Assembly (NCBI GenBank): GCA_024803745.1
Contig: JANJXV010000029.1
Coordinates: 22,434,001-22,498,000 of the forward strand
Direction of reading: 5' to 3'
Length of the DNA stretch: 64,000 bases
Origin: Megascapheus bottae
Taxonomy: Eukaryota > Chordata > Mammalia > Rodentia > Geomyidae
Shown here: one piece after another, positions 45,406-57,445 of the stretch
Layout: the number at the start of each line of letters is the position of its first letter
Numbering within the stretch: position 1 is the stretch's first letter
The notes under the pieces: model-generated
Databases searched by the model: none
Told to the model about the DNA's origin: nothing
Seen by the model: the letters and a program-made list of their open reading frames with translations, nothing else
Program-made: the position numbers and the translations under genes

Positions 45406-46056
45406 CTTACAAAGACAGGAGGTCACAAGAAGAGTTGTGATGGGCTTTGGAGTATTAATGAATGTGGTAAAATTTTTCTAAGCAAATAATAAAATTTGGA
45501 AAACTATGACAGCACATTAAAAAAAGAGGAAGAAATGAGAGAGTGAGAAAGCTTTCCAGGAATTTACAAAGTTACCACCGTGAAAACAAATGGGGCATCA
45601 CTCAGCTTACTGGAGAGGATAAACAATCATACAGTTTAGATGCCTACTAAGATGGAGAATGCTTTCCACCCTGAGTGAAGTCTGTGGTAGTATATAGGAA
45701 GATACCCTGAGTTTGATCATCAGAATGATCAAAGGCACAAAAAACAATAAATCAAACAAACAGAGCTCTCCATTCACCAAGAGAGGATGAAGAGATGTTT
45801 TCCCTGTATAAAACAACTTTATGGGGAAATCAAATGACTTTCAAAAATTCTTAAAATGGTACAAGTTGTAAGAAAGGGATGTGGTTTATGAGTTTGTTTG
45901 TTAGTAGTGAATATGCAATGAGCCAGTCTATGGGGTTCCTGCTTGTGGATTGAAATTTTCCAAAAAAGAAGGAACCTTGGACTTTCTTTTTCAATAGGGC
46001 AGGATGTGGGGTCATGAGCAAGAGGGAGAGTGAGGCTGAACACTGTCAGAAGTCAC
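45406..46056. other. Intronic sequence, nothing recognised
   Basis: Two adjacent minus-strand ORFs (45607-46043) have no family features. Confidence 0.5.
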
Positions 46057-46283
46057 ATTAAAAATGGAGGTAATTGTGCTGGGAATTAGGCCTAGTGGTA
46101 GAGTGCTTCCCTAGCAGGCACAAAGACCGGGGTTCGATTCCTAGGTACCATATACGTAGAAAAAGCCAGAAATGGTGCTATGGCTCAAGTGGCAGAGTGC
46201 TGCCCTTGAGGAAAAAGCCCAAGGACAGTGCTTAGGCCCTGAGTTCAAGCCCCAGGACTGGCAAAAAAAAAATTAAAAATGGA
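46057..46283 (+). mobile_element. IDL-Geo SINE with 12-bp TSD
   Basis: 'attaaaaatgga' at 46057-46068 and 46272-46283 brackets a near-consensus copy: 'gtgctgggaattaggcctag', 'ggttcgattcctaggtacca', 'gccagaaatggtgctatggc' and 'caagccccaggactggcaaa'. Confidence 0.94.
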
Positions 46284-46693
46284 AACAATCTTTATTATAC
46301 TAAGGGAATGAAATGAATGGTATACTCACTCACCACTTCCGCCCAAATTCCAACGGGCGCTAATTTAGCCCAGAGTAAGAGTGGCTGGAAACATGCCTCC
46401 AAATTTATGATTTCTGCTTGCTAGTGGAAAGATACCGAGTGCTCAGATATTTTCTTTTCTACCAGTCTTAGGGGAAAAAAATCTGCCCCTAGAAAAGGAA
46501 GTATAAGAGAACCTCAGTACACAATCCCTTCTTAGAGAGACAGTTGTTTAGCAGATTGTGACGCTGAGTTTGATTTTTGATTCTGATGTAACAGAATAAA
46601 AGAATAATCTGAGATTAAAAAGGAGCACAAAGTCTTAGAAAGAAGGTTCAAAGGAAAGGAAGTATTTGGGGAGAGTCAATAAAACATTCTACT
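46284..46693. other. Intronic sequence, nothing recognised
   Basis: No repeat or gene that I can support. Confidence 0.5.
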
Positions 46694-46694
46694 G

Positions 46695-46724
<30 letters not shown>
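46694..46724. repeat. (GT)n microsatellite
   Basis: About 14 GT units. Confidence 0.93.
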
Positions 46725-46726
<2 letters not shown>

Positions 46727-46927
46727 TAGAAAACAAAAACACAAAAATAATTTTAGTACAAGACAAGCTCTCAGAGCTGCTCCACTTGCTGGCATGCTTG
46801 GACCTTTGCAGATACTCAATAATGGGGCAATGCTGTTTTCTTAATATCAGTGAGTTCAGAGACAGATACTCATACAGATTACAAAGAATGTTTGTGAAGC
46901 TTTTGCTCTTTTCCCAAAGTATCAAAG

Positions 46928-46976
46928 TTGTGTCTGTGTATGTATATGTGTGTGTGTGTGTGTGTACGTGCATGTT
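46928..46976. repeat. Interrupted (GT)n microsatellite
   Basis: GT repeat with CT, AT and AC interruptions. Confidence 0.88.
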
Positions 46977-47697
46977 TTGTATGGTTCATTTGCAATTTTT
47001 ATATATTTATTTTTCAGATTAACTATATCCTTTAATCTTTTTCTTTTTAAGAATTTTAGTATCTTTTCCTTCTATAGTCACTTTATGTTAGAGGTGTTTC
47101 TTGATTCACAAATTATTCAAAATTCTTTAAAAATATAAAACCAAGCAGCATTAGTTTAAAAATACCATCATCAGTTGCTGTCCTTATAAAGAGTTAAAAA
47201 GATGAAACTGAGACATGTTGACTCTAAGTGATTTATCTTGGTAAGAAGATTACTAAATAATATAGTTGGCTTCTTGCTTTTCAGTTTATTGTTTTCCTAT
47301 TATGTGTCATAGACAAAGCATTTCCAAGAAAATTTAGGTTTCATTGATATGTAGGATGGCTGGAGAGAAAAAAAAAGCAAACAAAAAATCTTTTCAGGTC
47401 TATCAGGTCTAGCAAACACTGATTTTGGAACATTTTAGCTACTACCCTCAAATCCAATTTCAAATATAGCAAGTTTTTCACTCGACATACTTTGTCAAAT
47501 TTGTTAGGGTGTAAAAATAACTTCTGTGTGTTTGTGAAACAGCCAAGTGAAAACTAAAACTATCAAAGATATGCCTTCATAATAACCAAGGCTCATATGG
47601 AAATTCTGACACTTGCAATTGCCCAACAGCTGGCAGGTTGCTGTCATCTGTGCAAACCATTTGTTGTTTATATATACCTACAAATGTTTCCACGAAG
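46977..47697. other. Intronic sequence, nothing recognised
   Basis: AT-rich with no identifiable repeat. Confidence 0.5.
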
Positions 47698-47715
47698 TAT
47701 GTGTGTGTGTGTTCA

Positions 47716-47765
<50 letters not shown>
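47698..47765. repeat. Long (GT)n microsatellite
   Basis: About 68 bp of GT with one 'tcatgc' interruption, at the tail of an antisense SINE. Confidence 0.95.
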
Positions 47766-47767
<2 letters not shown>

Positions 47768-47970
47768 TCAGTGTTGGGATTTGAACTCTGGGCTTCATGA
47801 TTTCCCTTCACTTTTTTGGTAAAAGCCAAAGTATAGCTGAGGCTCAAGTGGTAGAGTTCCAACTGAAGTTTGACTGAAGATAGGAGTCTCAGAGATTTGT
47901 CTGCCTGATCTGACTTTAAACTGTGATCCTTACATCTCAGACTCCTGAAGCTGGATGTGCAAGCATGAGT
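47766..47970 (-). mobile_element. B1-Geo SINE, antisense, with inverted core
   Basis: 'tgttgggatttgaactctgg' (antisense right monomer) is followed at 47824-47868 by 'gctgaggctcaagtggtaga', which is the right-monomer core in sense. The antisense order then resumes with 'aggagtctcagagatttgtc' and 'cttacatctcagactcctga'. Confidence 0.72.
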
Positions 47971-48078
47971 CTCTATATGCAGGCTTCCTTCTTTATATCT
48001 TATCTTTCATTGCAACACTTTTTATGCATATGGCCCATGTTTGCTATGCCTTTCTTCTCTACTGGCTTGTTAATAGTG

Positions 48079-48328
48079 TAACAAAACATTTTCTTTTTTT
48101 CTTTTATCTATCTTTGTTTTTTGCCAGTTCTAGGGACTGAACTTAGGGCCTGAGCACTGTCCCTGAGCTTCTTTTGCTCAAGGCCAGCACTATATCACCT
48201 AAGCCACATTATCACTTCTGTTTTTTTTCTGTTTAAGTGGTACTAAGAAATCAAAGCTAGGGCTTCTTGCATACCACGGCTGCACTCTAAAACTAAGCCA
48301 CATTCCCAACCCATAACAAAACATTTTC
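48079..48328 (-). mobile_element. IDL-Geo SINE, antisense, with 15-bp TSD
   Basis: Perfect 'taacaaaacattttc' at 48079-48093 and 48314-48328 surrounds an antisense copy ('tttttgccagttctagggac', 'cacctaagccacattatcac', 'gctgcactctaaaactaagc'). Confidence 0.94.
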
Positions 48329-48716
48329 AAAGATAATTTTCCAACTCCAGTCAGATATATTGTAAGTGACAGTGGATTATGACTGGGACCATTTCATATA
48401 AATTATTTACAGTATATTACTGTTTAACAAGACTATAAAGTATCCTTGGATGCATTGTTGATTGACAAAAATTCAGGTCAAAATTAAATTCATTGAACCA
48501 TTCAGTACATGAATTTACACCTGAAAGTAGGCAGAGAATAAAATCTTTTCTTCATTATTATTATTCAATGAATTATAGAATAAAAGGAGATATTTATTTT
48601 TAGGATCTTGCTACACTAAAATGTTAAAGACTCCTTTAAAAATGCTCACAATGTCTGTTTAGCAATGATGGTTGCCCACACATGATTTCATATTCTATCA
48701 CAAAATGTAGCAATTA
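48329..48716. other. Intronic sequence, nothing recognised
   Basis: AT-rich with no identifiable repeat. Confidence 0.5.
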
Positions 48717-48805
48717 GCTGGTCACCAGTGACTCACACCTGTAATCCTAGCTACTTAGGAAGCTGAGATATGAAGATCACCCAGGCAAAAATGTCTTTTT
48801 TTTGT
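48717..48805 (+). mobile_element. B1-like SINE left half, sense
   Basis: 'accagtgactcacacctgta', 'atcctagctacttaggaagc' and 'tgagatatgaagatc'. It ends at 'aaaaatgtc', where an antisense copy begins. Confidence 0.85.
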
Positions 48806-49023
48806 CTGTTTTGGGACTTGAACTTTGGGACTGGGCATTGTCCCTAAGCTTTTCAGTTGAAGGCTACTGCCCTACCCCTTGAGCCACAGTGCCACTTCCA
48901 GTTTTCTGGTGGATAACTGGAAATAAGTCTCATGGACTTTGTAATACTCAGGCTTTGAACCTTGATCCTCAGATCTCAGCCTCTAAGTAGCTAGGAGTCC
49001 AGGCATGAGCCACCCAGCCCAGC
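48806..49023 (-). mobile_element. B1-Geo SINE, antisense, facing a sense copy
   Basis: 'ttgggacttgaactttggga', 'cccttgagccacagtgccac', 'gttttctggtggataactgg', 'tcctcagatctcagcctcta' and 'caggcatgagccacccagcc'. With 48717-48805 it makes an imperfect inverted repeat with arms of about 80 bp. Confidence 0.9.
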
Positions 49024-49221
49024 TTAATTGTTATTTCTAATAGCATAAATTACTTGCACACCAAAGTTTTATTGAAATATTTATATGCACGTATATAATA
49101 TATTTGATCAAATTCACCCCATATGTTACTCTTTTCTAATTCCTGTTATCTTGCTGCTTTCTTATTATGCTATTTTTTTCTCCATCATCTTTTACCCCTC
49201 CACTTATTTTTGGTCTAGTTA

Positions 49222-49348
49222 TTTATTTGTTTTGTGACCGAGTCTTGCTCTGTAAGCCAGGCTGGCTTGGCACTTGCAATCTTTCTTCCTTTACTTTCTG
49301 AGTATTAGGATTAAAGTTATACCTGCACTACCCTGTTCACAACAGATA
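49222..49348 (-). mobile_element. B1-type monomeric SINE (7SL-derived), antisense
   Basis: 'tgttttgtgaccgagtcttg', 'ctctgtaagccaggctggct' and 'ttctgagtattaggattaaa' match the antisense rodent B1 order. It differs from the B1-like half of the composite SINE and is probably an older family. Confidence 0.82.
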
Positions 49349-49604
49349 AGAATAACCAGAAAACTGGTATCATTTTCTTCCTCATGTCACTTGACTTATT
49401 TTACTGTCATATGTGTTACTCTTGAGTACAGTTGACTTGAGGGGGGACAATGAAACTATGCAGAATGTGATATCCATTTATGCAGTCATCCAACAAACTC
49501 CTTCAGTTCATTATTTTTAGACACTCTGAAAAAAAAAGAGAGAAAATGTCATTGTGATAATCTTTATTGACACTTCAGCTGATGGAGGTGTCAAGGGAGA
49601 TGTG

Positions 49605-49800
49605 TAAACCTCAGCTTGAGTATCAGAAACCTAGGTTTTGAATCTAGTTATGCTACTTACTGTGATGTTAGAAATCTTAATAAGCACAGAAATCCTAACT
49701 TTGCTCATCTGTAATCGGTCATCATCATTCTAATATAATTATATGGATTTTGGAAGGTGAGAATTTAGAGTAATCAATACATTTTCCTAGTGCCTTGTCC
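49605..49800 (+). mobile_element. MIR (ancient tRNA-derived SINE)
   Basis: 'ggttttgaatctagttatgc' and 'tacttactgtgatgttagaa' followed by 'tttgctcatctgtaatcgg' match the MIR core order around 'cctggctctgccacttac' and 'cctcatctgtaaaatgg'. Confidence 0.75.
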
Positions 49801-50030
49801 TCCACCCAACTCTGCCAGTGTGGTTTTAATTAGAGTAAATCTTATTGTTGTCTTCAACACAGATGAAATATGACAACTATTGGTAGAAACTATTGATACA
49901 AAATTGATTACAAGTTATATCTAATATGAATAGGAAAAGTTAGATAAAACCTTGACAAATGGTGGGGCAGATGGTTGAAAAGTTGTTTCTATAATGGAAA
50001 TCACATACAAAAATTAAATAAATAGGGAGT

Positions 50031-50051
50031 GTGCCTGTGTGTGTATGTGTG

Positions 50052-50104
<53 letters not shown>
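50031..50104. repeat. Long (GT)n microsatellite
   Basis: About 74 bp of GT with two 'gcct' and one 'atgt' interruption. Confidence 0.95.
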
Positions 50105-50105
<1 letters not shown>

Positions 50106-50285
50106 CTGGATGGACCAGGGATTGATCTTGGGACAGGGAGATCTTACTTGGCTTTCTTCCTTTTGCTGCTACCACTTGAGCCAAGCTTCCATGCTAGCAT
50201 TTTTGGTGGTTTATTAGTGATGTTATCTCATGGACTCTTCTGTCCGTGCTGGCTTTGATGAACTGTCCTCCGGGACTTGGCCCCT
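50105..50285 (-). mobile_element. B1-Geo SINE, antisense, degraded
   Basis: 'ccagggattgatcttgggac', 'gctaccacttgagccaagct', 'tggtggtttattagtgatgt' and 'atctcatggactcttctgtc', followed by a decayed left half. Confidence 0.72.
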
Positions 50286-50650
50286 GGACTACCTGGAGTA
50301 ATTGGCATGAAGAGCCACCCCTGAGAATTAGATTTTTGAGGATAATAAAAAATAGGTTGTCCATATTTTGGACAATGACAGGTAGTTTAAGTAAGGTTAG
50401 ACAGCTCAGTCTGACACAGCAGAAAAACCAATGCAGAAGAATCTATTTAACATATTTACCAAGTGACTTTTCATTCCTACACTTAGCTGGCTGTGGCTGG
50501 AATGTGCAGGAATACATAAGAAAAAATGCATGTAAATCTCTGGGTATATTAAAAATATTTGAATCTTGACTAATAAATTTGTAAGAAATGTAAAGAGTGT
50601 ATAGATAATTCTGGGCCAAAGAGAGAAAATTCTCTTCATTAAAAAACCCT
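50286..50650. other. Intronic sequence, nothing recognised
   Basis: The open stretch at 50246-50569 starts in the SINE and has no family features. Confidence 0.5.
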
Positions 50651-50838
50651 TGGGGCATCAGTGTAGCCTAGTGGCAGAGTGATTGCCTAGCATCCACAAA
50701 ACCCCCTAGGTTTCATTCCTTCACACCCCATACATAAACCCAAAAGTGGTGCTTTGGCTCAAGTGGTAGAGTGCTAGCCTTGAAAAAGTTCATGGACATG
50801 CCCAGGCATGGAGTTCAAGCTATAGAACTGGCCAAAAA
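50651..50838 (+). mobile_element. IDL-Geo SINE
   Basis: 'gtgtagcctagtggcagagt', 'gattgcctagcatccacaaa', 'aaaagtggtgctttggctca' and 'gagttcaagctatagaactg'. Confidence 0.9.
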
Positions 50839-51774
50839 TAAAGTTCTTGGGTAGAAGACCTGGTATTAGGAAAGCCCAAATGAGAAGCAGAATATAAGAT
50901 CAAAGACATATGAAGGCAACGGACAGTAGAGGTCGGAGGAAGAACTGGAAGCTGCCAAACAAAAAGCAACCTATGTGGTAATGCAAGATAAAGACTCATG
51001 ACACATGGAAGCTCTTGATTGGGCACTTTGATCATTTTGATCAGTTCTTGATAAGTTTGGAGCCATTAAACTCACATATATGGACTTTAATTCCAAAGTG
51101 CTCCACTTATAAATAGAAGAGCAGTGGAAGTGTTTATATTTGTACTATCATCTTTATGACAATTGTCATTCTTTCCTAATGACAGTATGACTCAGAGCTA
51201 GGACCTGGGGCCTGGAAGGTCCGGATCGAATCATGGCATTCACAGTTCAGATCCCAGTGTTGACAATGAAGTCCTTTAGCTTAGATTATTTTTAAACCAT
51301 ATCATTTTTCCGTGGCAGTCTTTTCTCTTTTATTCTCACTGAGTAATCTCTTTCTAAAGTGAAAAATCACCCTTTATACATTTTATATCCTTACCTTGCT
51401 ATTTTTTTATTCCACTTGGCTTACTTTAATAGATATATTCCTTTGACATGGCATCCATTTTTCCCTTACTCTTTGAAAAATGAGAAATGTAACCTATACT
51501 AAGGAATAGGTCACAAAGATCAATGGAGGAGTGACAGCCCATACTGCTGCATTATTTAGACTTGACTCATCTTTTGTGCATTGCATTTATCATGAAAAAG
51601 GAGGAAATTATTAGGAATTCACACAGAAAAATCCCACTTAAACTGCTCCCAAAGTTCTTCTGACAATATGTTCCTTTCTTACATTTCTACTAAAGGTAAA
51701 AATCAGATGTATGTAGAAGGTATTACTAAATAGAAAATTATTCCTTACTTAGAATTTTCCCTTTTGCTTTTTAT
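50839..51774. other. Intronic sequence, nothing recognised
   Basis: No repeat or gene that I can support. Confidence 0.5.
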
Positions 51775-51892
51775 TTTCCTTTGATTGATACTGGTGCTTG
51801 AACTCAGGGCTTTACAGTTTGGATTGCTTATTGTTGATCAAAGCTGGTGCCCTGCTATTTGAGTTACACATTCATTTCTGCAATTTTTTTCT
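51775..51892 (-). mobile_element. Geo-type right monomer, antisense, partial
   Basis: 'actggtgcttgaactcaggg' and 'tgctatttgagttacacatt' are the antisense right monomer, cut off at the start of an L1. Confidence 0.62.
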
Positions 51893-52438
51893 TAAAAAAA
51901 GATTTTATTAACACTGATTTTTACATCATATTTCAGGTGTCATGTTAAACATGTATTCAAGAAGGAAATCACTGGCACATAAACTTTAGAATATAATTAA
52001 AATTAAGCTGAGAGTTTGTATGTCGTAGATACATATTCATCTATATAATACAGCATATCTCTAGAGTATATATCCCATCATAGATTTTTATGTCTAATGT
52101 AGTTATATTTATATCTCCAAGAGCATGTCAATGACCTTGGGTACCTGAATATTGAGCCATCGCTCTTATACTATTTGGATCTAATTCCACATATCAAGAA
52201 GACCAGGTGCCTTTTGTTCCTTTGGTCTTGATTTACCTTGCTCAACATGATTCACTCTAGATTCGTCAACTTCCCAGCAAATGCAATTATTTTATCTTGT
52301 CTGTTGGCTATGTAGAATTCCATTGTATATATGTACCACATTTTTGTATCCATTCATCTGTAGTAGGGCATCTGGGTTGTTTCCATTGCTTGGCTATTGT
52401 GAATAGTACAGAGATGAACATGGTTGTGTAGGTGTCCT
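51893..52438 (-). mobile_element. LINE-1 (second subfamily) 3' end, antisense
   Basis: Shares 'attaacactgatttttacat', 'ttgattt.ccttgctcaaca' and 'gtagggcatctgggttgttt' with the L1 at 20441-22093, but stops near 'gtgtaggtgtcc'. It is a 5'-truncated copy of about 545 bp. Confidence 0.9.
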
Positions 52439-52689
52439 ATAAAATGATAAGATTTTAATCTAGTGAATTAGTTCTTTTTTTGTTTTAAATCTAAGCTAGT
52501 GGTGTTAGGTAGCCCTGCTTGAGGGATCTGTTTTTATGGAAAGTTTTGATTACGTGCATTTATAATATTTATTGTTCATACACTGTAGTGAAAATCTCTT
52601 CCTCAAATATTACATTTGTGTTAAAGATATTAACAAGTATAATATAAATTTAAAGATAGTTATTTTTCCTCTCGTGATAATTTTAAGCA
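52439..52689. other. Intronic sequence, nothing recognised
   Basis: AT-rich sequence between an L1 and the ribosomal-protein pseudogene. Confidence 0.5.
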
Positions 52690-53005
<316 letters not shown>

Positions 53006-53034
53006 TTGTTTAGATCTGGGTTCTGTCCATAAGG

Positions 53035-53036
<2 letters not shown>

Positions 53037-53130
<94 letters not shown>
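53037..53130. repeat. Long (CT)n microsatellite
   Basis: About 90 bp of nearly pure CT. Confidence 0.97.
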
Positions 53131-53175
53131 CATATATATATATATATATATATAGCATATGTGCATATATATATA
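53131..53175. repeat. (TA)n tract
   Basis: TA run at 53132-53154 plus a second short TA run, next to the CT array. Confidence 0.92.
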
Positions 53176-53376
53176 CATTTTTTTTCTTTTTGCCAGTCCT
53201 GAAGTTTGAACTCAGGGCCTGAGCACTGTCCTTGGGCTTTCAGGCTAGCGCTCTACACCTTGAGCCATAGCACCACTTCTGGCTTTTTCTATGTATGTCC
53301 TACCAAGGAATTGAACCTGGATCTTCATGCATACTAGGCATGCACTTTTACCATTAGGCCAAACTCTCGGCCCCAA
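53176..53376 (-). mobile_element. IDL-Geo SINE, antisense
   Basis: 'tttttgccagtcctgaagtt', 'acaccttgagccatagcacc', 'gaattgaacctggatcttca' and 'ttaggccaaactctcggccc'. Confidence 0.93.
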
Positions 53377-53479
53377 AAATATATTTTTGTAAATCCAAAC
53401 CCAGAAACATTTCTGGGCCCAAGCATTTCAGGCCTCTAATATATAATATAGGACTATTTTATACAAGTCTGCATTTTTT

Positions 53480-53590
53480 TTTGGATTCATTGAAGAAGAG
53501 TATCTCTCAGATTTGTCTGCCCCAGTTGGCATGGAGCCTTGGTCTGCAGACCACAGGATCCTGTGTAACTAGAATTCCAGAAATAAAACT
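53480..53590 (-). mobile_element. B1-like left half, antisense, partial
   Basis: 'ctctcagatttgtctgcccc', 'gcagaccacaggatcctgtg' and 'taactagaattccag' follow the antisense left half of the composite SINE. Confidence 0.5.
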
Positions 53591-55614
53591 TCAGCACATG
53601 GTTGAATATCCCCTATTTTAATGTAGATTCTAAAGCTAATAGTCCTTATCTACTTTAAAAATAGGTCTTCCTTCATGCTAACAAGTTTGGGATACATATC
53701 TAGATACCTCAGTTTTCTTTAGCTTGCTTAAGATTCTGGCAGATGTAAAGGAATATAAATGATGATGCATAACTTTGTGTCTTCTTGCAAAAAAAAAAGA
53801 TAATTCTCTGGCTGTATCAACTCCAGCTTTTTTATGTTTTAGGGATTATAATGAAGGGAATTGGTTTACAGGGATCTTAAGCATTGGAGATGACAACCAC
53901 TAGAAATTAGCAACACCAGAAAGCAATTTTATCCAGAACCAATGAAGAACATGAAGCAGAGCCTGGCAAAGATAATGTGGGTATTTAAAGATAGAGAGCA
54001 GAGGGTTAAATTTACAGATTATGAAATGAAGAATGCTAAAGACTGAAATATATGCTATTGCTGTTGGAAGCCACAAAAATCCCAAGGGAAGTAAATTTGA
54101 AAATAATTGATTTTTATGAAGTTCTTAGAACTAAACAGCAGAAGAAATAGATTATTGATTTTTTTCTATTATAAGATGTTCTGCTTTTCAGAACCATTCA
54201 CTTTTTTCTGGCAATAAGCATACATGAGTAATCTGTTTCAATTTTGACAAGCAATTATTTTTTTTATCTTTCACCTTTATTACATTGACTCAGAATTTCC
54301 AATTTTTAATATAATTTTGATAGTATTTTTAAATGTTTCAATACTTATTTCTACAGAAATAATTAATGCCTTGGGAAATCTGATGCAATCAATGGCTAGG
54401 AAGACATGTCATTTTATGTCACTTTATTTCTAAATCAACAATGTAATATCGCCTAACAATGTCTAAATAAGTCTGCAATTAAGCTTGAGATGTTACTTTT
54501 TAACATAGGAATAACAAAATCCCCTTCTCTGAGAACTAGAATTTAGTAATATTTAATGTCAAAATAAAAGAATAAAATTCTATGACAGGAACTGAAACTT
54601 AGCAATGTGTTATCATGTACCAAAGGTGGGAGTTAAGCTCTATTTTCTTCTATTTCATCCTTTGATTTCCTATGTGTTCCCAATACAAGGAAGCAATTGC
54701 CCCAGTAACATAAGATAAAGGACTGGCAGCCATGTTTTTCATCTTGGATTTTAAGGGCTATGAAGATCTGATTTGAACATATTACAGAACACCTTTATCC
54801 TTGCAATGATAGCATAAAGATCAAAGTGTTATGATATGATGCTTTTGGGAAATTTGTTATTAAAGAAAGATGTCATTTTTTACATTGAGAATGATGATAT
54901 AATTTTCCTCCCCAAGGGCCTAGTAAATGTACTCAATGGACTCTAGCAGTTACCAAATATTCCAAAGTCTCCTTATTATGGGTTAGATATAGTACCTTTA
55001 AATATCCAGTTCTTACAAACATGATACCATTACTGGAAATACTGAACAATCAAGCATATTTTTCCCAGAAATATGATTTTCTTGAATTTTTTTACCAACT
55101 TAATTTAGTGATTCTTCCAATTATATGTTAAAAATATGTGTCACAAATATTTATTTTATGTTAAAGAACCAAATAACAATAATACAACCACTTCTTTGTA
55201 CTAAATGAAATTTTGGAAATATATTAATATATTATTAAATTCTACTGTTAAATATTTTATTAGACATATATTATTATATTGATAACTAAAATTTAATTTT
55301 TCCTTCAGTGTAATGCCTACCAATAAATATGGAAAAATAGCAAACAGTAAATAAATTTGAACAAGTCATGATATGTTTATATACACATACTTTGTGGTCT
55401 GCTGCATAAATGGAACAATAAAAGCATCTCTGTTCATCTATACATAATTAGAATGGAAATGAAAAACTAACACCGTCCTTGGAAAGTACACAGTAAATTA
55501 TTCAAAATATAGAAAGAACATTAAATATATAAGATTTTATCTTTTCTTTAATTTTTATTCTTGGTTCAGTAGATGTACTTTGGTTAAGAAGTGCATTAGT
55601 ACTATAAACCCTAA
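53591..55614. other. Intronic sequence, nothing recognised
   Basis: About 2 kb of AT-rich DNA with no repeat or gene that I can name. Confidence 0.55.
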
Positions 55615-55765
55615 AATAAGGAAGGAAGAAAAGAGAAAAAAAGAAAGGAAGGAAGGGGAAAAGAGAAGGAAGGAAGAAAGGAAGGATGGAAGGAAGGAAA
55701 GAAAGAATGAAGGAAAGGTCAAGCGAAGGAAAGAAAGAAAAGAAGAAACAGAAAGGTGGGAAAAC
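55615..55765. repeat. Purine-rich (GGAA/GAAA) tract
   Basis: About 150 bp of A/G with repeated GGAA units. It creates long open frames on both strands that are compositional artefacts. Confidence 0.93.
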
Positions 55766-56229
55766 AATATAATCTAAACTCTCATAAAATTCAGAATTCA
55801 TACCTTAAAGGAAGTCCCTTAAGATTACTTAGTTATGTCCTTTTACATAGGGCTGTGCTTTCAGATACATTTTTTCTTTTATTTTTGTATCACTTGTCTT
55901 TTTTCTTCATAGGCTGGATTAGAATAGGGATCTTCAAAGCTCAGCCTCTTGAGAAGATAGATTTGTACATATGAGCCACTAGTTCCTGGCTCAAATATTA
56001 TTTTATACTGTCATTAGTGAATTTAAATTCATATACTAAGAATGGACATAGTTGAAAATTTTCATTGACAGTCATTATATTCCATCCTCTGCTCTTTAGC
56101 TATTCAACTTATTCAATATGTTATCCAAGTTTTACACCAAAATATTAAATGTTTTCTATGAATGTGTAAGTATTTGTTCCCAAATTAGACATGTGATATA
56201 TTTTACTTCAATTGATTAGTCATGCATCA
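55766..56229. other. Intronic sequence, nothing recognised
   Basis: 55900-55990 faintly resembles an antisense B1-like left half ('agcctcttgagaagatagat', 'catatgagccactagttcct'). It is otherwise unremarkable. Confidence 0.45.
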
Positions 56230-56314
56230 TTTTTTGTGATATGCTGATTTGAACTTAAGGCTGCACAATTGTTAGGTTTCCTTTGTTATCTCTCTCTGTC
56301 TCTGTCTCTCTGTC

Positions 56315-56349
<35 letters not shown>

Positions 56350-56560
56350 TTCTCTCTCTCTCTCCCCACAGTTTGAACTCAGGGTTCCATGCTTTCTAAG
56401 TGTGTTTCCTTAACTGATGGTCTATCATTTAAGCTACACATCCAGACTAGATTTTATTTTTGGTGATAGAACCTTGCAGTCCTATCTACCTGAGCTGGCT
56501 GGGAACTGTGATCATTCAGATCTCAGGCTCTTGAATAGATAAGGTTACAAGCATAATTCA
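56230..56560 (-). mobile_element. B1-Geo SINE, antisense, with internal (TCTG)n
   Basis: 'cagtttgaactcagggttcc', 'tatcatttaagctacacatc', 'tacctgagctggctgggaac' and 'cagatctcaggctcttgaat' give the antisense order. A CT/TCTG microsatellite lies at 56290-56365. Confidence 0.7.
56290..56365. repeat. (TCTG)n / (CT)n microsatellite
   Basis: About eight perfect TCTG units flanked by CT-rich variants. Confidence 0.95.
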
Positions 56561-57004
56561 TTTATGGTCCTCTTTAACATCAGAGTATCATTTTTAGAAG
56601 TTGTTGTCCATCTGTTCTCCTTGACTTTACAAATTTCTAAGTTATATGCCTATAAATCTAGCAATTCTATTTGTCACCCACTTTTTGCTTCTTTTCCTGG
56701 ATCTGGGATATTTTCTGTTTATTGTTTTTACCTTAGTTATAGAGGAAGAAATTCTTCAATAACTTCTAAAAAAGACTAAGTAGGAAGTAAAAATAATACA
56801 ATATTACATATTTTAAATTTTTATTCACACACAGCTGTTATTTGAGCTAGATATAAAATGGGAAGTTAATATAACTTCCTACCAGATTGTCTAATATTGT
56901 ACAATGCTACAATAATAGGTTTCAAAATTGCTTTGATTTCCAGTCCTTTGTCTAGAAGAACCTGTTCTATCATTTATTTTATTTTTCAAAATACTTCATT
57001 TAAA
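56561..57004. other. Intronic sequence, nothing recognised
   Basis: AT-rich with no repeat or gene recognised. Confidence 0.5.
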
Positions 57005-57270
57005 AATATTGAAAACAAAGGTACTACAGTTACGTAAGTCAGGAAAGGTGGACATATTCTTTTAAATAGTGTCACCCCTTTCCTCACTCTCTGGCAGTTT
57101 TTCCCCTCTCATTCCACACACAAGTTCTATAGTTCATTTTAAACATAATGTCCAGTGAGTACTATTGCTGCAATTTGTTTTCCTTTTGTCATTTCCACTT
57201 GATCAAATGAGGATCATTTTATATGACGGATCTTCTGGTATATAAGATCTTTTTCATATTTCTTAAATAT
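57005..57270 (-). mobile_element. Older LINE-1 3' UTR, antisense
   Basis: 'aaaggtactacagttacgta', 'agtgtcacccctttcctcac' and 'tatagttcattttaaacata' match the same antisense block as 10230-10330. Confidence 0.62.
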
Positions 57271-57445
57271 TATGTATACTTGTATGGATATGTTTTATCT
57301 ATTTCCTCACAATTGAGCACATTCACATGTATAGATACTTACCTTGGAGAAAAAATAATTCACTTTCTTATGAAATTAATATAGTATTGTTTAGTACTGT
57401 TAACATCCCAATGTTAAAGGAAGTTGTAAAATAAAGAATCCATAA

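Noticed and set aside
47577..47822. Cys-Val and His-Thr repeat proteins
   Set aside because: They are translations of a (GT)n microsatellite. The same holds for 46666-47022, 50029-50258 and 52963-53178.
55502..55801. Serine/phenylalanine-rich and lysine/glutamate-rich ORFs on both strands
   Set aside because: They are translations of a GGAA/GAAA low-complexity tract.
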